Of a DNA stretch of 64,000 nt, positions 16,664 through 26,100 are shown in pieces. Location: NCBI RefSeq assembly GCF_023715725.1, contig NZ_JAMBOT010000004.1, positions 124,001 through 188,000 of the forward strand, read 5' to 3'. The notes under the pieces were generated by a model. That model had not been told where the DNA came from and did not search any database. It worked only from the letters and a program-made list of their open reading frames with translations. This stretch comes from Paenibacillus pasadenensis. GTDB lineage: Bacteria > Bacillota > Bacilli > Paenibacillales > Paenibacillaceae. A program made the position numbers and the translations under genes. Position 1 is the stretch's first letter. Each line of letters opens with the position of its first letter.

Positions 16664-17434
16664 TTATTTTTTGTGTTTATTATTTTCTTCTTTCTTTATA
16701 TTTAGTACCCTATTAAAGAAAATATATTTACCATTTGTAATATCAAAAAGATAAACTGATCTTGGATAAATATTATCGTCAGGATCTTCGGAAAGAACTA
16801 AAGTTGATTGATTTAAAGAATAAAGAATGTGGAGATGCCTTTGATTTATATCTTCCGGAGTAGGTGATAGGACATAACCCCATTTCTTTTTATTAATTCC
16901 CTGTAAAAACAAGCTTGCTTTCATTAGACCATAAGCAATAGAAATAAAGAAAATTGTACACCTCAACACTTCAACTATTATTTCATTTTTATTCAAGTGT
17001 TCACTGAATATGCTATGTAAAAAGATAGAATACATACACATGTTTATGAATACCGCAAAAAAAATTAAATGTTCACTTTTTTTCTTTGAAATTTCAAATG
17101 AATAGATGTTGCGCTTGTCTTTTTTCCACTTATATAAAACCAGAGTAGCTATTGAAAGGAGAGATATAATATACATTATGAAAAGCAACAAAATTACATA
17201 TCCACTATATTTATACTCAATAAAACTGCTATACATTGCTGAAAAAACGACACCATAGCCAATAAAAATGAGAGAAATTAACAGAATAAAAAATACGCTA
17301 TGAATTAGCTTTTGAGATTTCGGCATAAATATTTTATCAAAATTATTAGATGTAAAAACTTTGGAAGTTAATTTTATTACAACAATCAAAGTTGTACTTA
17401 AAATAATTTTTATAATCAAATCCATAGTTCTCAC
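16664..17434 (-). CDS. Five-helix membrane protein leading the TIR gene run
   Basis: A 256-residue protein (253 if the ATG at 17425 is used instead of GTG at 17434). Five hydrophobic helices are visible at about 8-24, 48-70, 80-103, 122-142 and 156-175, then a soluble tail of about 80 residues starting KKWGYVLSPTPEDINQRHLH and containing SVYLFDITNGKYIFF. It ends 34 bases before the first TIR start, so the order is membrane - TIR - TIR - membrane on one strand. No family is recognised. The context suggests a membrane sensor or effector tied to the TIR proteins, not shown by sequence. Confidence 0.6.
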   Translation of the reverse strand: MRTMDLIIKIILSTTLIVVIKLTSKVFTSNNFDKIFMPKSQKLIHSVFFILLISLIFIGYGVVFSAMYSSFIEYKYSGYVILLLFIMYIISLLSIATLVLYKWKKDKRNIYSFEISKKKSEHLIFFAVFINMCMYSIFLHSIFSEHLNKNEIIVEVLRCTIFFISIAYGLMKASLFLQGINKKKWGYVLSPTPEDINQRHLHILYSLNQSTLVLSEDPDDNIYPRSVYLFDITNGKYIFFNRVLNIKKEENNKHKK

Positions 17435-18025
17435 TCTCTCTAAAATAAGAAATTAATATCAAAAACTATGATTATTGATTCTCCTACTTAAATAAATTTT
17501 TAAACCGAATAAGTCCCATTACATATTTAAACTACGATGTCCTCGTCTATCTCGACAACAAATTAAAACAATCTTTTCTATTATATAAAAATTTTCTAAT
17601 TTTGGAAACAGAAAAATATCGATAATCCTTAATTTTATTATCAATAATACAGGTTAAAAGAATTATAAATATTTATGAAACCCAATTTTAATGTAGTGAA
17701 ATAAAGAGTGCCTCTCTATATTATAGTGAACTGTGACCCGCAAGGAGGTCACTTTTTTCAAAGTGTCTTTCTTACGGGTCACAGTTCACTCACGGCCTAA
17801 AGGTGCTTTTATTTATCTGTCTATAACTAGGGTCACTGTTCATAGTCTCATTCTAACTCCATTTAATTACTATTAGTCGGATTTTAAATCCTTAGGAAGG
17901 GAGAAGATTCATTCAGAACTTCATCTTTATCATTAACTCCAAAAAAGTTAGTTGCATATTTAAAGTTATCGAGTTATACTGTCACTATTCCAGTCACACT
18001 TTAATTCTAAGGAGAGATTATTTCA
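17435..18025. other. Non-coding AT-rich gap at the right edge of the TIR island
   Basis: No gene is supported in these 590 bases. They contain the presumed promoter of the TIR run on the left, the long inverted repeat at 17725-17790, a third diverged arm copy at 17830-17842 (GGGTCACTGTTCA), and the azoreductase promoter region on the right. Confidence 0.5.
17725..17790. mobile_element. MITE-like or IS-end inverted repeat
   Basis: AGTGAACTGTGACCCG (17725-17740) is repeated perfectly in inverted orientation at 17775-17790, enclosing 34 bases that include a smaller hairpin (CACTTT and AAAGTG). No T-run follows on either strand, so it is not a normal terminator. A diverged arm copy lies 40 bases to the right. 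The architecture suggests abutted ends of an insertion sequence whose centre has been lost, or a miniature non-autonomous element. No clear target duplication was seen. Confidence 0.5.
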
Positions 18026-18649
18026 ATGGCTACTATTCTTTTCGTAAAAGCAAACGACCGTCCGGCAGAACAAGCAATCAGTGTACAAATGTACAACACG
18101 TTCTTGGACGCTTATAAAAGCTCCCACCCGCAAGACACGGTAATCGAGCTTGATCTGTACAAGGAAGTTCTTCCTTTCTACGGCAACACGGCGATTACGG
18201 GCATGTATAAATCGAGCCAAGGCTTCGAACTGACTAGCGAAGAGCAAGAAGCTGTTGCCCTCGTTAATAAATATGTCGGCCAATTCCTGGACGCTGACAA
18301 AGTGGTATTTGCATTCCCGCTTTGGAACTTCACCGCTCCAGCACCGCTGATCAACTACGTTGGTTACATTGCTCAAGCAGGCAAAACGTTCCGCTACACG
18401 GCTGAAGGTCCTGTTGGTCTGGCCGCAGGCAAAAAAGCGGTTCTCCTGAACGCACGCGGCGGCGTTTATTCCGAAGGCCCAATGGCTCAAGTTGAAGCTT
18501 CCGTTCGCCCAATCAAAGGCGCTCTCGGCCTGTTCGGCGTAGACGTTCAAGAGCTCGTTATCGAAGGCCACAACCAACTCCAAGACCGTGCCCAAGACAT
18601 TCTGCGCGACGGTCTGGACAAAGTTAAAACTTTCGCAGAACAATTCTAA
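18026..18649 (+). CDS. azoR: FMN-dependent NADH-azoreductase
   Basis: A 207-residue flavodoxin-fold protein of the AzoR/YocJ type. It starts with the strand MATILFVKANDRP, has the FMN-contacting segment FPLWNFTAPAPLINYVGYI followed by QAGKTFRYT, and the NARGGVYSEG loop, all typical of the family. The enzyme reduces azo compounds and quinones with two electrons from NADH as a homodimer, protecting against thiol-specific stress. AAGGAGAG precedes the ATG. Codon use is of the higher-GC type, unlike the TIR island immediately upstream, so it marks return to the core genome. Confidence 0.92.
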   Translation: MATILFVKANDRPAEQAISVQMYNTFLDAYKSSHPQDTVIELDLYKEVLPFYGNTAITGMYKSSQGFELTSEEQEAVALVNKYVGQFLDADKVVFAFPLWNFTAPAPLINYVGYIAQAGKTFRYTAEGPVGLAAGKKAVLLNARGGVYSEGPMAQVEASVRPIKGALGLFGVDVQELVIEGHNQLQDRAQDILRDGLDKVKTFAEQF

Positions 18650-18667
18650 GCTTCTGCTTCCTATAAA

Positions 18668-18700
18668 AAAGCCCGCTGGTCCACGCGACCGGCGGGCTTT
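18668..18700. terminator. Bidirectional terminator between azoR and glycerate kinase
   Basis: AAAGCCCGCTGGTC (18668-18681) pairs with GACCGGCGGGCTTT (18687-18700) with one wobble. On the minus strand six T's follow the stem, ending the glycerate kinase transcript; it also closes azoR. Confidence 0.85.
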
Positions 18701-18762
18701 CTGCATAGTTTTCTTCACGGAGACGGATATTAAGCACAACTATGCCATCACTTTGGCTGCAA

Positions 18763-19986
18763 TCAGGCATTTTTGATTCCAAGCTTAAACAGGCGGCCAA
18801 TGTTTTCGCAGGTCCGCTCAACGTTCTGCGGTCCTTCTGCAAGCAGCTGATCTAGAGGCGCGGCCGCGGGCGTTATGCCTAAAATAACGTCAAAGCCAAA
18901 ATCAAATAGCTGCTCCGCTCCCTCACCGACTTTGCCTGCCACGGCGATAACAGGAACGCCTAGCTCCTTTGCCGCTAAAGCTACTCCGTAGGGCGTTTTG
19001 CCAAACAGCGTTTGACCGTCGATGCAGCCCTCACCTGTAAAACAATAATCGGCCGAAGCCAGCTTGCCGCGCAGTCCGGAGTAGTCGATGACAATCTCGA
19101 TGCCCCGCCGCAAAACGGCATTGGTGAACAAGAGCAGCCCCGCACCAAGTCCGCCTGCCGCGCCTGCACCGGGAATATTCCGCACATCTTTGCCTAGCTG
19201 GCGCTTCGCGACATCGGCATAATGGGAAAGTGCGGCGTCCAACCGCTCCGTCATATCCGGCGTTGCTCCTTTTTGCGGACCAAACACCATCGAGGCTCCA
19301 TTCGAGCCGCATAACGGATTCGTTACATCGCAAGCGACGATAAGCTCGGCCTCGGCAAGACGTGCATCCAAATCGGACACATCGATAGCCGCAAGGCGAC
19401 TCAAACTGCCTCCGCCTCTGGGCAGCTCATTTCCGTCTGCATCCAGAAACCTGGCTCCAAGCGCCTCCGCCATCCCGGCTCCTCCATCGTTGGTTGCGCT
19501 GCCGCCAATGCCGATGATAATCCGGCGGATTCCCCGATCCAGACATTCCTTAATTAGCTCGCCGGTTCCATAGGTCGTTGCAGCCAACGGATTGCGGGTT
19601 GCCTCTGTAACGAGCTGGATGCCGCTCGCCTCCGCCATTTCCAGAACCGCCGTATTCCCATCGCCTAAAATGCCGAATGCCGCTTTTACCGTTTCACCCA
19701 TCGGACCGGTTACTTCCCTTTGATACAAGCTGCCTCCTGTTGCATCAACGAGCGACTGGACCGTGCCTTCTCCGCCGTCAGCCATAGGCACATGAATAAA
19801 GTCCGCAAGCGGAAAAACCCGCCGCAGCCCCCGCTCCATCGCGTAGCAAACCTGCTTGGCGCTCATACTTCCTTTGAAGGAGTCGGGCGCAAGCGCAAAA
19901 ACGGGATGTTTGGGCTGTTCCTGCTGTTCCTGTTGTTCCGAGTGCTCCTGCCCTTCCGAATGCTCCCGTTCTTTCCGATGCGGCAT
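18763..19986 (-). CDS. Glycerate kinase (GlxK/GarK family)
   Basis: A 407-residue glycerate kinase of the bacterial type I family, phosphorylating D-glycerate with ATP. Recognisable segments are FALAPDSFKGSMSAKQVCYA at the start of the domain, PMADGGEGTVQSLVDATGG, GIGGSATNDGGAGMAEALGA, VTNPLCGSNGASMVFGPQKG and GAGAAGGLGAGL. The first 28 residues are an unusual Glu/Gln/His-rich extension absent from typical members, which begin near residue 27. GGGAGGGGGG at normal spacing before ATG 19986 supports translation of the extension. No glycolate or glyoxylate genes are adjacent, so the pathway is not indicated. Confidence 0.9.
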   Translation of the reverse strand: MPHRKEREHSEGQEHSEQQEQQEQPKHPVFALAPDSFKGSMSAKQVCYAMERGLRRVFPLADFIHVPMADGGEGTVQSLVDATGGSLYQREVTGPMGETVKAAFGILGDGNTAVLEMAEASGIQLVTEATRNPLAATTYGTGELIKECLDRGIRRIIIGIGGSATNDGGAGMAEALGARFLDADGNELPRGGGSLSRLAAIDVSDLDARLAEAELIVACDVTNPLCGSNGASMVFGPQKGATPDMTERLDAALSHYADVAKRQLGKDVRNIPGAGAAGGLGAGLLLFTNAVLRRGIEIVIDYSGLRGKLASADYCFTGEGCIDGQTLFGKTPYGVALAAKELGVPVIAVAGKVGEGAEQLFDFGFDVILGITPAAAPLDQLLAEGPQNVERTCENIGRLFKLGIKNA

Positions 19987-20073
19987 CTGCTCCCCCCTCC
20001 CTAATCCGGCTTTGCTATCTGAATTCTATTATAGCTCCATTAACCGGCTGTAGATTTGTTTACCTGTCAAAAA

Positions 20074-20111
20074 AAGCCTCGCCCGCCCGGAAATCCGGAC
20101 AGGCGAAGCTT
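20074..20111 (-). terminator. Terminator of the amylopullulanase gene
   Basis: AAGCCTCGCC (20074-20083) pairs with GGCGAAGCTT (20102-20111); an inner CCGG/CCGG pairing extends the stem. On the minus strand it is followed by a run of seven T's. Confidence 0.85.
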
Positions 20112-20128
20112 CAAATGCTAGATACAGA

Positions 20129-23100
20129 TTACGATTCCAGCTTGCTCATCATATTAAAGACGGCTTGTGCGCTTTCCGCGCGGTTTGTTACTCCTTCAGG
20201 GAGGAATTTGCCGTCGGAGTAACCTTTCATGATGCCGAGTGCCAGCGCTTCCCGCACACCATTAACTGCCCATGCGGATACGTCTTTCATATCCTTCGGA
20301 GACGATTTTACGCCCGATTCGGTTACGGCAGCGTCTGTTTGAGCATCGTATGCACGCATGAGCATAAGCGCCATTTCCTCGCGGCTGATCGGCGCGTCCG
20401 GCTGGAAGCTGTCCGCGCTTTTGCCGGAAACGAGGCCGTGCTGCTGTGCCGCCGCTACTGCGGAAGCGTACCATGCCTGCGACGGAACATCCTTGAAGCC
20501 TGCCGCTGCTGTGCCGGAAGCCTCCAGCTTCAGCGCGCGAACGAGCATCGCGGTAAACTCGGCGCGGGTCACCGGTTTGCCCGGGGTGAACAGCTCAGCG
20601 CTCGTGCCGTTCACAATTCCTTTGGCCGCAAGCTGCTTAACGGCAGCTTCCGCCCAGTGACCGGTCAGGTCACGGAACGATTTGTCCAGCTCCAGCACCG
20701 CATATTTGCTGAAATGGCTCAGCTTGGCGGTCATAACACCGTTCGCCAGCCTGCCTCCAACATAGTGGATGCCGCTTTCCGAAATGAAGTAAATGCCAGC
20801 GAGCTTGCCGTTCATGCCGTTAGCCACCGGCAAGGAAAGAGTTACTGGCGCTGCGAAACGGTCCAGCTTGTACGTTTTGCCGCCAGAGCCAACTGCCGCA
20901 AGCTCCAGCTCCAGCATGCCGCTGCCAAGCTTCAGCTTCGCCTTTTGCTCCTCGCCTGCTTGAGCCACTAGCGCAGCTGCTGTTTGTGCATCCACTTCGG
21001 CAACTTTGAAGGAAATAAATGCGCCTGCAGCGTCGCCTGCCGGAACAAGCTCCTGCAGAGATTTCAGCAGCGCTGCCGGAAGCTGCACCGTCGTTCCTTC
21101 ACGCTTCAACTCCAACGGTTTGCCGTCAAGCAGACCGGAGGCGTTCAGCGGAAGCTGGACTTCGCTCACGTCTGCGCCAAGCGTGATGGAAACTGTGTCC
21201 CCGGCTGCGCGGAGCATGTCTTCCGTAACCACTTTGACGCTGCCCGGCTGCGGGTCGGCTCCGCCGGTGCCCGGCGTGGTTCCGCCATTGCTGCTGCCAG
21301 GATCGCCGCCGTTTCCATTGCCAGGATCCGGATTGCCGCCGTTACCGTTTCCTGGGTCGGGGTTGCCGCCATTGCCTGGATCAGGGTTGTTCCCGTTGCC
21401 GCCATCCGGCGTCACAGCCGCAAAAATCGCCGTTCCGCCGTCGGCCATAGCCGGAAGCGTGAACGTTATTTGGCCATCCGCCGAAACGGTCAGCGTCTGC
21501 CCGCTGTACAGCTCTTTCACAGAGCTTCCCGCTGCAAAAGGCACCTTAAGCGTCACTTCCTGCGCGGAAGCTTTTACTCCCAGCGCCGTTACAACCTGCT
21601 GCTCGCCGTATTTGTTGCTGAAGGCCATGTAGCCTTTTTCATCCGAAGCTTCAATTGTCGTACGTTCGCCCTTGGAATAAACTTTGGAATAGTCGGCGCG
21701 AATTGCAAGCAGCTTCCGGTAATGCTGGAGCAGCTTGCCTTCCTCGTCCAGCTTGTCCCACGGCATGTCGCTGCGGTTTTCGCTGAGCTCGCCTTTGCCC
21801 ATATCCTTGGCGTTTTTGCCGGAGCGTCCCAGCTCCTCGCCGTAATAGATGACCGGCTGGCCCTTCGCCGTAATTTGCAGCGCTGCCGCCGCCATCAGCT
21901 TGGCCTTGTCGCCGCCGATGAAGTCGCTCAAGAAGCCGTCCTCGTCATGGCTGCTCAGGAACTGCCCCATGGTCCGCGTGTTGTCCAGCTTCGCTGCACG
22001 CTCCGCGAGGTAAACGTCAACCGCCTCAACGCCGCCCTCTACAAACTGCTTGGCACGGTCGTTAAAGCTAAAGTCGAGCAGGCTGTCCATCTGGCCGCTT
22101 TGCAGCGCGCCTCCGTCGCTGTCGGCGGTTGCTCCGTAATATTCGCCGATCAGCTTGAAGTCAGGATCGATTGCGGTCAGGTCGTTTTTGAACGCCTTCC
22201 AAGTCGTCTCTTCCACATGTTTCACCGTATCAACGCGGAAGAAGTCAATTGTATCGCCGCGCTCCGTTTTGGCGCGTTTCAGCCATTCCGTCTGCCAGTC
22301 GATAACCTGCTTCCGCACCGCCGGGTCCTCGGTAATGAAATCCGGAAGTCCCGCCAGCTCGCCCTTGATCGCGTCCGTATCGGCAGATAGGCCGTCGGTG
22401 CGCAGCATTTCCGCAAATCGCGCTTTGTCTTCTTCCGTCACGCCCGGAGCGTTGTCGCCAGGCTTCACGCCGTATCCGGCATGGTTGAGCACAACGTCGA
22501 CCATGATTTTGATGCCGCGGTCATGCGCCTTGTCGATTAGCTCCTTAAACGTATCCAGATCGCCGAGATGCTCGTCGAGCTTGGAGAAGTCTTTAGCCCA
22601 ATAGCCATGGTAGCCGTACTGCTTGCCGTTAAAATCAGTCCCCTTATTGAAGTCGATGTTATCAACAATCGGGGTAATCCAAAGCGTGTTGACGCCAAGC
22701 TGTTCGATGTAATCGAGCTTGTCGATCAGCCCCTGGAAGTCGCCGCCGTGATACGCCTCCAGATGCGACTTGTCAACATTCTCGTTGTTGGACGCATCGC
22801 CGTCCATGAACCGGTCCGTCAGGACAAAGTAGATGCGGGACTCGTCAAAATCAAAGTCGAGCTTGCCGCCTGCCGCTCTCCTCGCCTTAACGGTTACGCC
22901 GGCCTCCCCCTTGTGCCGGTTGCCGTATTGGTCAACGAGCGTGAGCGGGATTTTTTTCTCGCCGGCCGTTACCGTATCCTTCACGGCAATGGTCTGCTCC
23001 AGCAGCGCCGTGTCCAGCTTCACCTTCGCCGGGCCGCCGAGCGCGGTCAGATCCATGTAACCTTCCTTGAAAGCAACCTCTTCGCTGGAAGCAACGTTCA

Positions 23101-26100
23101 GCTTCACGAGCGCGTTCTCTCCGGAGGTGATCGCCGACGGAGCGACAGAAGCCGAAATCGTTACGTTCGGTTTGATATAGGAAACGGCCGATTTGCCGTC
23201 TTCCGTATTTTTCGGATCGGATACAACGGTTGTTGCTCCTCCTTGAGTCACGGCAAACGTATAGTCATAGGTTCCCGGTGCAATATCCTCCAACGTATAA
23301 CGGAACAGCTCTAGCTCCGGCATGTAGGCCATTGGGTACTGCTTGCCGCCGATTTGCAGCTGCACGCTCTCAAGCAGATTCTGTTTCCCTTCCCGGAACA
23401 GCTTGTCATCGCGGTAGGTGAAGGTGATGGCTCCGTCATTCAGCGCCGGACCCGTCAGGGTTGGCTTGATGTCCAGCTCGCGCACCATGCTGGTTACGTT
23501 AACCTTTGTAAAAGCTTCGCCCGGCGTGAGCGGAATGATCCGGTCATCCCCAATATCCTGCTTCGCCGTATTCCAGTCCGTGCCTTTGCGAAGTACAAAG
23601 CCTACACTGGTGGCCTGTGGAGCAACCTCGATCAGGACTTGAGCAATGCCATTTTCCACCTTGTCAAAATCAATCTGGTCGTTCTTTACGCCCGTGTTCC
23701 ACACCCACAGATTCCAGTCCTTATAGTCCTTATCCGGACGGATGTAGTTGAATTGGACGTAGCGTTTATCCGTTTCCGGCTCTTCCTGCGCTTCGGTGCG
23801 GATGATGACCGCCGTCAGCGGACTAAGCTCGATGGAGCCCGCATCCAGCTTGAAGCCGCTCGGAGCGGCAACGCCTGCAATGCCTGCTTCGTCGCTGTCG
23901 GCGACGACCAGTCCGCCGCTTAAATCCTCGGACAGCGTCAGCTTCCGGGCTTTGCTGTCAGCGTTAATGAACACGTAATATGCGCCAGTGCCGTCAGTCG
24001 ATTGCGTTTTGTACGCGATGACGAGGTCCTGCGCCTGCACCTCCGGAATGCTTAACAGCTTCACATTGCGGTTGACGAGACTTTGATCGCCAAGCCGGAA
24101 CGCATTGCTGGACTGGCGCAGCTCAATCAGCCCTTGCGTATAATCCCGTGTCATCGCATTTTCTGGATAGGCTGCAGCATCCGTTGCCTTTTGCCAATCG
24201 AACCGGTTGATCGCGTCCGAGGAGTCATAGGAATTGTGAACGAAATATCCAAACGTTTTATCATCCGCGTCCTTGAATTCGTGGGCCTCGCCCTCCGGCT
24301 GCCCTGCGGCAAGCCACTGCTTCGTACGGCCGTATTCCTGTCCCGCATGCAGGAACGCCGTGCCCTGGGAGGTCAGCGTCATCAGATTGCCGAGGCGCAG
24401 CCGCTGATGAATCTCCTTGTTGTTCGCCTCAACGGCCGGGTCCTTTTTGGTCGCCTGAGCGATAATATCATACAGCGTCAGGTTGTCATGCGCTTCGGTA
24501 TACTGCACCATGTCGCCGGGATCGTCTTCATTTGTATTGCCCGGCTGCGCTTTAATGTTATTGAAAATCGTATTGATATCGCGCGCTCCGCCCGTAATGA
24601 ACCTTGGCTCGCCTTCGCTGCCGAAGCCGGATTTCAGCTCGTTGCGGAACTCGTCGGAGAAAACGCCGACATCGTTTGTTTTGTCCATCCAATCCTGATC
24701 GGCGCCTTTGCCGGCCAGAGACGGGTCAGCTTGGGCTCCCTTGAACGTGCGCCAGCCCTCGCCGATGAACAGCGCCTGCGGGTTGAGCGCCTTAGCTGCA
24801 TCGTAGGCGTTTTGCACGGAATCGTAGGTGGCGTCGCCCATCATATCAAAGCGCATGCCGTCAATTTTGTACTCGTCAAACCAGTATTTCACGGAATCTA
24901 CCATCAGCTTCTCGGCCATCTTGCGGTTCGTCGCCAGATTGTTGCCGAAATCGCCGAGGAAAGCGCCGCTCGCATTTTGGAAGGCGTAGTAGTTCGGCAC
25001 GATATCCTGAAGGAAATCGGCCTTCGCCATATGCGTGTACACGACGTCGAGAATGACGCCCATGCCCTCGTCATGGATCGCGTCGATCATCGCCTTCAAT
25101 TCCTTGACGCGCAGCTCAGGATCTTTGGGATTAGCGGAGTAGGCTCCGTCCGGCGCAAAATAGCTGTGCGGATCGTAACCCCAGTTGTATTCGTTGTTTT
25201 TGGCCGAATAATTCGTTTCGCGGTTGCCCGCCGCCGCCTCGTCGCCGTAGTACCAGGCCATAACCGGAAGCAGCTGCACATGAGTTACGCCAAGCGATTT
25301 AATGTAATCCAGCTTCTGCTTAAAGGCGTCGAACGAGCCCCAGCGGGCGCCGTTCAGGCTGTTTTCGATAGAGGAGTCGGAGGTGAAGTCACGCACATGA
25401 ATTTCCCAAATGACGGCGTCTTCCCGTTTCTCGTATCCTTGAACGTCCGCAAAACCAAACCCTTCCGGGTCTGTCCCGCTCAGATCTACAATCGCCGCTT
25501 TGCCGACGGTATCTCCGTCCGGTCCGGCTTCGCCCTTCGTATTCACGCGGAATTCCGCCATCGATTTGGCGTAAGGGTCGAGCACTGTTTTGGTCACGCC
25601 GTTATTCGTCACTTCATACTGGTAAAAATAGTTTTTAAAATCCGCGACGCCAAAATCGCCCGGCTTCAGCTCGGCGGACCAGACGCCGCGCTCGCCCTTG
25701 TCCAGCGCTTTCCCGCCGATAGGCAGCGATGCGTCTGTTTTGTCGTAAACGGTAACGGTTACGCTGGAGGCCAGCGGCGCCCACAGCTTCAGCACCGCTC
25801 CGCCGTCCGCATAAGTCGCTCCCAGATCGCCGCCGTTGTACGCATAGAGCTCGTCCATTTTGCTTCCCGCGACAAAAGCAACGGCTTTTTTACCGTCATA
25901 ATGGACGGTCAACGGCGCCTGATCCATCGTAAAGCTGCCGTATGCATCAGCCGTTTTATCGCTCACAATCTCCACCCGGTCAACAGCTGCCGCCGCGCCG
26001 GATTTGTCGGTGATTTGCAGCTCAGTTTTCAGGCTGTCCGCTTCCAAATCGCCCGTCATCGTGAAATTGAGCCGCAGCTTGCCTGCATCCAGAACCTCTG

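Noticed and set aside
17725..17790. Rho-independent terminator
   Set aside because: The stem is long and perfect, but no T-run follows on either strand and no gene ends there on the plus strand.
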